A DNA stretch of 17,621 nt from positions 1 to 17,621 of the forward strand of contig JAOUKW010000032.1 of NCBI GenBank assembly GCA_029882335.1. The letters are read 5' to 3'. A model generated the notes under the pieces. It was not told the DNA's origin. It ran no database searches and saw only the letters and a list, made by a program, of their open reading frames with translations. Of the stretch, positions 9,073-16,062 are shown piece by piece (the stretch's first letter is position 1; the number at the start of each line of letters is the position of its first letter). The position numbers were made by a program, and so were the translations under genes. This DNA comes from Candidatus Heimdallarchaeota archaeon. Its GTDB lineage: Archaea > Asgardarchaeota > Heimdallarchaeia > Heimdallarchaeales > Kariarchaeaceae.

Positions 9073-9777
9073 CTAAATTAAAAATTTATAAATACTTTTT
9101 GGTCTAAAAATACCGATATATCCACAAAAAGATGAAATCAAGCCTAAGGTCCATCCCAAGATATAGGTTATACCATAGTGGTCTCCCGATATTACTGTTA
9201 TTACAAAAAGAGCAAAAATAATCAGGGTAAAAAAGGAGTATAATGATAAAAATAAATATCCCAGGATTATTTCTTTCTCTTTGGTACGATAAATCTCCTT
9301 CAAACTTAAAATAGTAAAATACAGATTAATTATTGTACAGAATAAATACGTTATCGCTGATAATCTTGTTCTTACAACTGTTTCAATAAAACTTATATTT
9401 CCTAGGAATAAGCCACTCATCAAACCAACAAAAAACCTTGATATAAATAATAACCGTGATTGATCCTCTAGAAATATATCTTGAATGAATGCAAAAAGGA
9501 AAAAGGAAGATAATAATAGGGCAACCCCTCCTAATGACACAAGAAATTCTTTGTAATGTCCAATTTCAGGTTGAATTTTCAAATAATCTAATAGTACACC
9601 CACGAACGAGAGAATAGTTGCTATTAAATAGAAATTAAAATTCAAGGTAAGATAAAGCACCTCAACTTTTTTCTTTGTTCTGTATTTATTCCACATTTGA
9701 AGGTTGATATAAAAAAGTATTACACAAACACTTACCTCAACAATAACAATGTAAAGAGGTGGTGTGAGATTAGACAA
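9073..9777 (-). CDS. seven-transmembrane protein, unknown function (234 aa, TTG start)
   Basis: Hydrophobic segments at about 8-27, 41-63, 79-99, 109-129, 139-158, 169-194 and 202-224 predict seven helices, preceded by a short outside-facing NLTPP stretch that contains a sequon. The C terminus reads GYIGIFRPKSIYKFL, resembling the tail of the 242-aa seven-helix protein at 5020-5748. The start is TTG at 9777: the frame is closed 21 nt upstream by TAA, the next internal Met (residue 28) would delete helix 1, and a TATA-like box is centred about 28 nt upstream, fitting a leaderless TTG start. No soluble signalling domain or catalytic motif is present. It might be a stand-alone sensor or receptor-like protein; I do not recognise a named family. 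Confidence 0.7.
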   Translation of the reverse strand: MSNLTPPLYIVIVEVSVCVILFYINLQMWNKYRTKKKVEVLYLTLNFNFYLIATILSFVGVLLDYLKIQPEIGHYKEFLVSLGGVALLLSSFFLFAFIQDIFLEDQSRLLFISRFFVGLMSGLFLGNISFIETVVRTRLSAITYLFCTIINLYFTILSLKEIYRTKEKEIILGYLFLSLYSFFTLIIFALFVITVISGDHYGITYILGWTLGLISSFCGYIGIFRPKSIYKFLI

Positions 9778-9801
9778 TGAATATCTGTTACTATTTTAGA
9801 C

Positions 9802-9809
9802 AATAAAAA
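9802..9809 (-). promoter_or_regulatory. TATA-like box for the TTG-initiated seven-helix gene
   Basis: TTTTTATT on the minus strand is centred about 28 nt from the TTG at 9777. It supports the non-ATG start and a leaderless mRNA. Confidence 0.4.
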
Positions 9810-9855
9810 CATTTTGAAATTCTGTCATTATTTAACCTGTATTAATCAAAATTTC

Positions 9856-10785
9856 TTAAAGTAATTTAGTTAACACATCTGTTGTCATATAATTTGACCA
9901 TAGTTTAAATTCTCTGGATTGTGTATCCATTATTTCAATATTGATATTTTCATTTTCATTAAAATAAGTTGGAATTATATTTATTATTTCATTTAAATTC
10001 CCGTTTGAGGAGGGGTCAACTCTATGTACTGCTAAATATAGGTCATTTGGTCGGTTAAAGGATCTTCGATATTGAAAAATATACTCAATCCCATTAAAGT
10101 CAATTGTTGAAAATTGAAAATAATTTTTCAAGTTAAATAATTTTGCCATTTCAAATTGATATTTATAAATATGAAGATAATACTGATATGTGGGTAAACC
10201 TCCAATTATTATATTCTTGCTCGATTGTTTTGTTAATTCAGGGTGAATTCCTTCAACCCACTCTATCGATTTACTATTATACACTCCTTTGGTTGTATAA
10301 CTATATGATTTATTTGAGCAAGGTGTAAATCCGATCTTCCGGTAAAATTCATCAACATCATCCTCAGGTTCAGTTATTATTTTTGATATTGCATTTTCAT
10401 TTTCAATAATATAATTAATTAATTTTCGACCAATTCCTTTTTGTCTATGGTTAGGTGAGCTCATCATCCAATCTATATGTATATTTTCCCCATTAACTCT
10501 GTGATATTCAATCTCTCCAACTAATTCATTGGTTTTATTTTCACGAATAATACTAACATTTCCAAATTGTTCAAAGCTATTTAGATGAAGATCTAAAAAT
10601 ATAGGATCATTCCAAGGACCACCATGATTATACCGCTCCATCGAGGTTAATTCCTCCCAGTCACTAGGTACATACTCATCATCAATTGGTCGATACCAAT
10701 TGGTTACTAATAATTTATTTAATTCAACTAGTTCATTTCGTCTTGTTTTCATTAAAACTTCTATTGTATATTGTTCCATATTCAT
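9856..10785 (-). CDS. GNAT-family N-acetyltransferase with extra C-terminal domain (309 aa)
   Basis: Residues about 5-155 form a GNAT acyltransferase domain. Strand 4 (HIDWMMSSP) runs into the acetyl-CoA pyrophosphate loop RQKGIG at 114-119 and helix KLINYIIENE, and the fold ends with the usual FYRKIGF segment (147-153). Residues 160-309 are an additional domain with alternating strands and helices. It has no second R/QxxGxG loop, so it is either a degenerate second GNAT domain or a substrate-recognition module; duplicated GNATs with one dead half are common. The acetylated substrate cannot be read from the sequence. The gene lies 78 bp upstream of the TTG-initiated membrane gene, which has its own TATA box. 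Two ATGs six bases apart compete: the second (10779) is 24 nt from a TATA-like TTAAATAAA (10799-10807, minus strand), so the protein may start at Met3. Confidence 0.8.
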   Translation of the reverse strand: MNMEQYTIEVLMKTRRNELVELNKLLVTNWYRPIDDEYVPSDWEELTSMERYNHGGPWNDPIFLDLHLNSFEQFGNVSIIRENKTNELVGEIEYHRVNGENIHIDWMMSSPNHRQKGIGRKLINYIIENENAISKIITEPEDDVDEFYRKIGFTPCSNKSYSYTTKGVYNSKSIEWVEGIHPELTKQSSKNIIIGGLPTYQYYLHIYKYQFEMAKLFNLKNYFQFSTIDFNGIEYIFQYRRSFNRPNDLYLAVHRVDPSSNGNLNEIINIIPTYFNENENINIEIMDTQSREFKLWSNYMTTDVLTKLL

Positions 10786-10789
10786 AGAG

Positions 10790-11407
10790 ATTGTATTATT
10801 TATTTAATTGTTTTGCATAATTTGTTGAATATTGTTAGAAATTAAATCCAAGTACAATTTTCCACATTTTCATATATTATAATATACATTGATTCGAAAG
10901 TAGGTTATAATTGTCATGACATAATTGATCCATATAATTTGTTTTTCCAAGATTATATATAATACAAATAAAAAAGTTATAAAATGGATTTTATATTTTT
11001 GTACTCATTATTTTTATCTTGTAAATTCCCTAAACTATGCAAATTTTTTCAACACCATTATTTATTATATTTTACAATTATTAAACATACTTCATCAGTT
11101 ATCGTGATATTTTATTCCGAAAATTATTTTGAATAATTCGAATATTGTTTACAATGCCCCTTTATTATGCAATTATCAAATACATATAACTCAATCGATT
11201 TCTTCTATAAATTCATTTAGAAAACCTATTTTTAATTACTGAAGAATTCCCTCTTAAATTTCAAAAATTTGAATTAATTTGTAGAATACTTGTTTTTTTG
11301 TAAAATCAATTTAAAATAGATTCTGATTATTCGTTTAAATTTATAATCACTACAATTTACTAATTCTGTAATTATATCAATTTCATTAGGACAGTTAATT
11401 CCCGACA
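10790..11407. other. AT-rich intergenic region without a convincing gene
   Basis: More than 600 bp of extreme AT content lie between divergently transcribed genes. Short open stretches exist, including one of 60 codons at 10925-11107, but their products are Ile/Tyr/Phe/Asn-rich with no promoter spacing or domain pattern. There is no GC-rich island that would suggest a structured RNA. The one ordered element I noticed is the heptamer ATAATTG repeated at 10907-10913 and 10921-10927, flanking a 7-nt spacer whose centre is the 10-bp palindrome TGTCATGACA (10912-10921). This could be an operator, but it lies about 120 bp upstream of the acetyltransferase gene. Confidence 0.5.
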
Positions 11408-11409
11408 TA

Positions 11410-11418
11410 TTTTTAAAA
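11410..11418 (+). promoter_or_regulatory. TATA-like box for the anchored protein-protease operon
   Basis: TTTTTAAAA is centred 25 nt upstream of the ATG at 11439, which places the predicted transcript start at that ATG. An ATG at 11431 that opens a four-codon frame would therefore not be transcribed. Confidence 0.45.
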
Positions 11419-11438
11419 ACAAATCCAATTATGGTTCT

Positions 11439-12164
11439 ATGAATATCAAAAAAGTTATCATGATTTTTTTATTCTATCTCCTGATATGGGATTTAATTTT
11501 TATTAGTTTTGCAGGAGATGAATACTCTACAGATTTCTTGGAGAAGGAGTTTGAACATGATATAGCAAAACTCCATTTTACTACAAATTTTACTGATCCT
11601 GAATTATCAACAGAATCATTTTTGTTAGAATTCACAGTCTTTCCTGAATTCAAACACAATAGAGAATCAGGTATTTCGACGTTTAAAATCCGTTATAACT
11701 TAACTACAGTCGATGAAAAATTATACAATCATAGTGAATCTACACCATATATCGCCTTGAAAAATACTCAATTACCTGTAGTAACAATAAATGGAGATCA
11801 ATTTGATGTTGAAATTACTAAAAATGAGACGACACCTACTTTCAGTGAAGGTAGTAGAAAACTCATTCAATTTGTTGATTATATTTACACCTATAAATCT
11901 GATTTTAAATGGTTATATGAAGTTGAATTTCAATCAAATTTTACCGTTCAATCTTTTACACGTAATGTAAATGTAACACAGAGTTTAAGTGATGAAGTTG
12001 TATTTGATACATATGATTTTGGTTTTTCAGATATTTCACGTCATTTAAAAGGACTTGATTTCAATCCCATTTTCATTATATTAGCTATGATTTATCTAGC
12101 ATTTTTTGTACCAACAATCGAGAAATTTGCTAGTGGTAGAAATCCATTATTTGGAGGTAAATAA
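11439..12164 (+). CDS. membrane-anchored extracytoplasmic protein, sequon-rich (241 aa)
   Basis: An N-terminal hydrophobic segment (about 5-24, after MNIKK) acts as signal peptide or anchor. Residues about 25-205 form a strand-rich domain outside the cell, and a single C-terminal membrane helix (about 208-226) is followed by a short basic tail ending NPLFGGK. Six N-glycosylation sequons (Asn50, 87, 97, 129, 167 and 178) all fall in the outer domain, as expected for a secreted archaeal glycoprotein. I do not recognise the fold; immunoglobulin-like or jelly-roll sheets are possible. The PrsW-like protease gene starts two bases after its stop codon and takes its ribosome-binding site GGAGGT (12153-12158) from this gene's last codons. 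The pair is thus translationally coupled, which makes this protein a candidate substrate or partner of the protease. Confidence 0.75.
   Translation: MNIKKVIMIFLFYLLIWDLIFISFAGDEYSTDFLEKEFEHDIAKLHFTTNFTDPELSTESFLLEFTVFPEFKHNRESGISTFKIRYNLTTVDEKLYNHSESTPYIALKNTQLPVVTINGDQFDVEITKNETTPTFSEGSRKLIQFVDYIYTYKSDFKWLYEVEFQSNFTVQSFTRNVNVTQSLSDEVVFDTYDFGFSDISRHLKGLDFNPIFIILAMIYLAFFVPTIEKFASGRNPLFGGK
12153..12158 (+). promoter_or_regulatory. strong Shine-Dalgarno site inside the upstream gene's 3' end
   Basis: GGAGGT lies 7 nt before the ATG at 12166 and decides that start over an in-frame ATG at 12106 within the preceding gene. It is one of the few perfect Shine-Dalgarno sites in the window and marks an internal operon gene, in contrast to the leaderless first genes. 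Confidence 0.8.
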
Positions 12165-12165
12165 T

Positions 12166-12939
12166 ATGAGTGTCTCTTTCTTTGAAATAATTAGAATGTT
12201 TTTTATCTTTGCATCTACTTCATTTATTTCTGTATATTTTTATGTAAGTCTAAAGAAGACTTATCCCGTGAAATCTGATATTAAGAAATTGTCTTTCGTT
12301 GCAGGTAGTCTTGCTGGATTAGTTTATGGTATTATTTATGCATTTATTTCATCAAGTAAAGGTGATGAACTTACTTTTAATAATATTAAATTTTTTGTGA
12401 ACCCAGTTATAATTGAAATAATGAAATTTATTGTGCTATTTGTAATAATCAAAAAAGTAAAAAGAATAAATCCATTTGATGGTTTTGTTATTGGTGGTAT
12501 TTTTGGTGCTGGTTATGGTTTAGTTGAAAACATGTTTTTTGGATATGATTATATCTCTAATATTGGATCTGAAGAATCAAATGTGGTATTTATCCTAAGA
12601 GGATTTGCGGTTTTATTTACTCACTCTTTTTATTCAGCTTTGGTTGGATCTGGTATTGGAACAAATCATATTCTACGGAAATATCCTGTTTTTATTAATG
12701 TCTTCCCTGCAATAATATTTAATAGTACCTTCACAATAACAACAACTTACATCAACTATTGGGGTGTATCTGTATTTTTCTTGTGTATTGTATTATACTA
12801 TCTTTTTGATGAAATCTCTCAACTGAAAGCACAGGATCGATTGGCAACATCGATTGGATATTATGATGATGATGGAAACTACTTTATAACTTTGGATGAT
12901 ATGAGAATCAGATCTCCACTCTCCGTTAGAACCGATTAA
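12166..12939 (+). CDS. PrsW-like intramembrane metalloprotease (257 aa)
   Basis: Likely membrane-embedded protease of the PrsW family, whose bacterial member cleaves the anti-sigma factor RsiW. The protein has about eight hydrophobic segments. Motif 1 is NPVIIEIMK, with Glu84 and Lys87; the family normally has two adjacent glutamates (EExxK), and here the first position is Ile83. Motif 2 is GAGYGLVENMFFG, with Glu121 and Asn122. Motif 3 is RGFAVLFTHSFYSALVGSGIG, with Arg145 and His153. The second Glu, Glu121 and His153, the expected metal-site residues, are kept, so activity remains plausible. A cytoplasmic tail carries GYYDDDGNYF. The start is fixed by GGAGGT 7 nt upstream. Translational coupling to the single-pass protein before it suggests that protein as substrate; this is inference. 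Confidence 0.75.
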   Translation: MSVSFFEIIRMFFIFASTSFISVYFYVSLKKTYPVKSDIKKLSFVAGSLAGLVYGIIYAFISSSKGDELTFNNIKFFVNPVIIEIMKFIVLFVIIKKVKRINPFDGFVIGGIFGAGYGLVENMFFGYDYISNIGSEESNVVFILRGFAVLFTHSFYSALVGSGIGTNHILRKYPVFINVFPAIIFNSTFTITTTYINYWGVSVFFLCIVLYYLFDEISQLKAQDRLATSIGYYDDDGNYFITLDDMRIRSPLSVRTD

Positions 12940-13041
12940 TAATCACTTGAAATATATTACCAATAATGATTAATCAATAATAGATTATTTAAGTATATAT
13001 TATCTTAATTCTCTATTTCAATTTAGACTTTCTAGAATAAG

Positions 13042-13050
13042 TTTATATAT
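13042..13050 (+). promoter_or_regulatory. TATA-like box for the longin-like gene
   Basis: TTTATATAT is centred 33 nt upstream of the ATG at 13079. It predicts a transcript start near 13072, so a leader of only a few bases before the ATG; it would also exclude most of an upstream TTG option at 13070. Confidence 0.45.
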
Positions 13051-13078
13051 TTACTATTTTACTGTATTTTTGATAGTA

Positions 13079-13477
13079 ATGGTAGAATCGATTCACCTAG
13101 TAACTCAACAAGGTCGGTGTTTCTATACTAAAAATTTCATTTCAGATATTGATAACTGTGAGAAGTTAATTGACAATCAATTAGCTAAAATAATACCCTC
13201 ACTACGTAGTATGCTGGATGAATCTTTTTCAGAACAATTAAATAAAATTCGTGTTGAATCTCATGAAATATACTTGTATTATTACGGAAGTTTCTTTGTT
13301 TCAGTAGTTAATGGTCCAACAGATAATCCACAAATCTCATCTAAAATTGCTGAAAATATAATCAACAAAATTAATCCTTCATTATTAAAATACTCCTCAA
13401 AGTCAATAGATCCAATAATGGCTACTCAAATTAAAAATAGGATAGACTCAATATTGTATAATTTTGAAATTAAATAA
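13079..13477 (+). CDS. small longin/roadblock-like domain protein (132 aa)
   Basis: The predicted order is two strands (ESIHLVTQQGRCFYTKNF), a long helix (DNCEKLIDNQLAKIIPSLRSM), two or three strands (KIRVESHEIYLYYYGSFFVSVVNG), then helices to the end (ISSKIAENIINKI onward). A beta-hairpin with Gly at the turn, then helix, then central strands, then C-terminal helices, all in about 130 residues, is the architecture of longin domains and of related roadblock-like small-GTPase regulators, which are abundant in Asgard archaea. There is no signal peptide or membrane segment, so it acts in the cytoplasm. The family assignment rests on topology and a vague sequence feel rather than on diagnostic residues. 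ATG at 13079 is preferred over TTG at 13070. The gene is monocistronic, with its own TATA-like box. Confidence 0.6.
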   Translation: MVESIHLVTQQGRCFYTKNFISDIDNCEKLIDNQLAKIIPSLRSMLDESFSEQLNKIRVESHEIYLYYYGSFFVSVVNGPTDNPQISSKIAENIINKINPSLLKYSSKSIDPIMATQIKNRIDSILYNFEIK

Positions 13478-13750
13478 CTATATCATCATAAAGGGTGGCA
13501 ACTCATTTCAATTTGTATCAATTATGACAAACTAAAAGCCTAGTAGTTTTGTATATTATCTGTGGCAAATAATTTTGTAATTAGTTAATAGGCGAATGAT
13601 CTGAGAAATATTATGAGCTATTAAATTCTAATTCATCAATTTTTACATTTGGAATCCATTGTATGTCTCAAATCTCTTTTTTTATTTTGTATGATTTAGA
13701 AGGCTGATTATTAGTTTATTAGTTTCACTAATAGTAATGTTTTTATTTTT
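13478..13750 (+). other. intergenic region with a small inverted repeat
   Basis: About 300 bp of AT-rich DNA between the longin-like gene and the surface-protein gene shows no convincing coding frame. The only ordered element seen is a perfect inverted repeat at 13718-13732, ATTAGT and ACTAAT around a 3-nt loop, about 20 bp upstream of the TATA-like box of the next gene. It is a possible operator. Confidence 0.4.
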
Positions 13751-13751
13751 C

Positions 13752-13760
13752 AATTTAAAT
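13752..13760 (+). promoter_or_regulatory. TATA-like box for the surface repeat protein
   Basis: AATTTAAAT is centred 26 nt upstream of the ATG at 13782. It supports that start, which begins a clean signal peptide, over the in-frame ATG at 13737. Confidence 0.5.
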
Positions 13761-13781
13761 GTCAACCTACTAAGTGATATT

Positions 13782-15958
13782 ATGAATAAAATTCACAAAT
13801 TCTCACTTATTTTTGTATCCTTAATTCTCATTTTCAGTACAATAAATGTATTGGGATATAAAGATAATCAAACAATGACGAGAAGTACCGATGAAAATTC
13901 ATATTTGAATTATCAAGCTCAATGGGGAACTTCTATGATGTATTTACCTGATAATGATCTGGTAATTAATGATTATGATCCATTTGATGGTTCAAATTTA
14001 AATACAATTGGTACTATGATGGGTTTTGATTCAACTTTGTTTATACAGAAGAGTTCAACACCGACTATTACTCCCGATGATACCTACACAACATCTATAT
14101 CATATCTGCAACATTATTGGGTAAGAAGCACTAATCAAATAGATACCTCGTATTATATAGATTGGGCCTTTCCAAATAGTAATTATATATATATATAACT
14201 GTCTATGCATTTGATTCTACCAATTATAATCTTTGGAGTTCTGGTAGTGCAGCGTCTGGTTATACACTATCAGATGGGACTTTTATTTCTGATTATGGTA
14301 GATTTTATGTTCCATATACAGCACAATGGTATATTGTATTTTATCATCAAGATAGTACTTTTTCCACATACACGTATAGTGGAACTGTAACTGTTACTTT
14401 GGGTCAAGTTCAAGCAAGTATTTGGTCTGCAAGCTATGCAAGAATTGATTCAGATGCTGATCAATTTTATGATTCTGCAAGTGTAACCTTTGACCCAGAT
14501 TTACCCACTGGTGTTTCTGGTACTGTAACTGCTTCTGCGAGATTATATACAAGTGGTGGTACTTTAGTTGAAACCAAGACTCAAAACTATTCCTTATCTG
14601 GTGCTGCTGCTACATCATATACACTTTCTTTTAGTCCTGTGACCACTGCAACAAATTACTATATATGGTTAGGTGTGTATTACTCATCTACTACTGTAGC
14701 TGACGATACTTGGACTTCAGTAAACTTTGCATTAGCTGCTTTGAGTGTGCAGGCAAGTATTTATTCTGCTACTTATACACAAATTGATTCGAATTCTGAT
14801 GGTTATTATGATTCTGCAAGTGTAACCTTTGACCCAGATTTACCCGCAGGTGATTCTGGTACTGTATCTGTTGTTGCTGAATTACATTCTGTTAGTTTAG
14901 GATTGGTAGAGAGTATAACTCAAAATTACAATCTAATTGGTTCAACAGCTCAATCATTTACCATCGGTTTTTCTCCAGTAACAGAACTTGATAATTATTA
15001 TATTTGGTTAGGTGTGTATTACTCATCTACTACTGTAGCCGACGATAGTTGGACATCCGTGCAATTTGGTTTGGCACCGTTACTTACTACAGCTTCAATT
15101 TATTCTGCAACTTATTCTGCATTTGATTCAGATAGTGATACTTATGATGACACAGCAACCGTTACATTTGATCCAGATCTATTTCCTGGTATAGAGGATA
15201 ATGTCACTATTATTGCAAAATTAATCGATTCAGGTTCCACTATTGTCGAAACTATAAATCAAGCTTACTATATTTATGGAGATGGTGTTGATTCTTTCAC
15301 TCTCACATTTACTACAGTAGATATTGCAGATTATTACCGTGTTGTACTGGAAATATATTATTCTGATATTGCAGTTCCTGATGATACTTGGACATCTGCT
15401 ATGTTTTGGTTAGAACCACTTTCTATAACTTATCTGCCATATATATTTAATGCTAGTTACGTAACTCAGGATACTAGTGATGGTGACACAAACCATGATA
15501 TAGTTAGAGTGACTGTAGATCCAGATGTTGATGAATACAACAACTATTCTATCACTTTAGTTTTCTATTTATTTACTTCAAGTAATAATGCTGTTGATAC
15601 CTATAGTATGGATGTTACAATATATGGAACGGATGTTGATAGTTTCTCTCATCAATTTTCAGTAAGTACAAATGGCCAGTATTATGTAGCAGTAGAGCTC
15701 TATTATTCTGATCTTGCAGTTCCTGATGATTCATGGAGTTCAGAGACGTTTTATCTATATGCTCCTGGAAATAATCCTCCACCAAGTTCTAATAATCCTC
15801 CATCATCAAGTTCTACACCATCTAATGATTCTTCAGATGATACAGATGGTGGTAATAATCCAGCATCAGATCTACCAGTCTCCAATATATGGATGCTAAT
15901 CTCCTACTTTGGAATTATTGCTGTTATAGTTAGAAAGAGAGAAACAAAATCAAACTAA
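13782..15958 (+). CDS. secreted, membrane-anchored surface protein with four 113-aa repeats; frame broken at a (TA)7 tract
   Basis: As read, the frame from ATG 13782 stops at 14196-14198, 138 residues in. Removing one TA unit from the tract at 14184-14197 joins it, without any other stop, to the frame ending at 15958, for a protein of about 724 residues. It starts with a signal peptide (MNKIHKFSLIFVSLILIFS) and two strand-rich regions (YLNYQAQWGTSMMYL and FYVPYTAQWYIVFYH). Four repeats follow (14405-15766), each with an acidic loop such as DSNSDGYYDSASVTFDPDL, which looks calcium-binding, and a YYIWLGVYYSS-type strand. A Pro/Ser/Asn/Asp-rich stalk and a C-terminal helix (NIWMLISYFGIIAVIV then RKRE) anchor it. 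The role is probably cell-surface or adhesin-like. The shift may be phase variation, a real mutation or an assembly error; the open downstream frame argues that the gene is used. Confidence 0.75.
14184..14197 (+). repeat. (TA)7 dinucleotide microsatellite at the frameshift point
   Basis: Seven uninterrupted TA units lie inside the coding region and end in the premature TAA stop. Unit counts of six or nine keep the surface-protein frame open; seven or eight do not. In the six-unit version the local protein reads NYIYITVYAFDS, a natural beta strand. This is a classic substrate for slipped-strand mispairing and also a typical place for sequencing error. Confidence 0.9.
14405..15766 (+). repeat. 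four tandem ~339-bp coding repeats
   Basis: Repeat units run 14405-14743, 14744-15082, 15083-15421 and 15422-15766, encoding 113, 113, 113 and 115 residues. Units 1 and 2 share two nearly invariant DNA blocks: a 40-bp block at 14467-14506 and 14806-14845, and a 35-bp block at 14666-14700 and 15005-15039, both offset by exactly 339 bp. Unit 3 is related at protein level (ASIYSATY, VTFDPDL, DDTWTS), and unit 4 is the most diverged (VTVDPDV, VPDDSWSS). The gradient suggests recent duplication or gene conversion of the first two units. Confidence 0.85.
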
Positions 15959-16006
15959 TAAATTAAATCAAATAACATATCATAGAACAATCTTATTGAA
16001 TATTAT

Positions 16007-16020
16007 ATTTTTGTATTTTT
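16007..16020 (+). terminator. T-rich tract after the surface-protein gene
   Basis: Two runs of five T's separated by GTA occur about 50 nt past the stop codon at 15958, in the 104-bp gap between convergent genes. This is consistent with archaeal U-tract termination; no hairpin is needed or seen. Confidence 0.35.
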
Positions 16021-16062
16021 AAATAATTTATTTTAAAATTACTTATCAGGTAAACTACTACC

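Noticed and set aside
10925..11107. 60-codon plus-strand open frame in the long intergenic region
   Set aside because: The product is almost only Ile, Tyr, Phe, Asn and Leu, as random AT-rich DNA gives. It has no ribosome-binding site and no recognisable pattern.
11431..11442. Four-codon upstream frame overlapping the ATG at 11439
   Set aside because: The TATA-like box at 11410-11418 predicts a transcript start at the main ATG, so this frame is probably never transcribed.
12106..12165. Upstream in-frame ATG for the PrsW-like protease
   Set aside because: It lies inside the preceding gene with no ribosome-binding site, whereas 12166 has GGAGGT at ideal spacing.
13737..13781. Upstream in-frame ATG for the surface protein
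   Set aside because: It would put 15 extra residues before a clean signal peptide, and the TATA-like box lies between it and the ATG at 13782, so the upstream ATG would not be on the transcript.
14205..14390. 61-codon frame beginning with ATG just after the premature stop
   Set aside because: It is an out-of-frame shadow over sequence that reads sensibly in the surface-protein frame.
14399..14401. TTG as the start of a separate 519-codon gene
   Set aside because: The same frame is open further upstream to the (TA)7 tract and encodes strand-rich sequence continuous with the repeats. It has no promoter or signal peptide of its own, so it is the downstream part of the frameshifted surface-protein gene.
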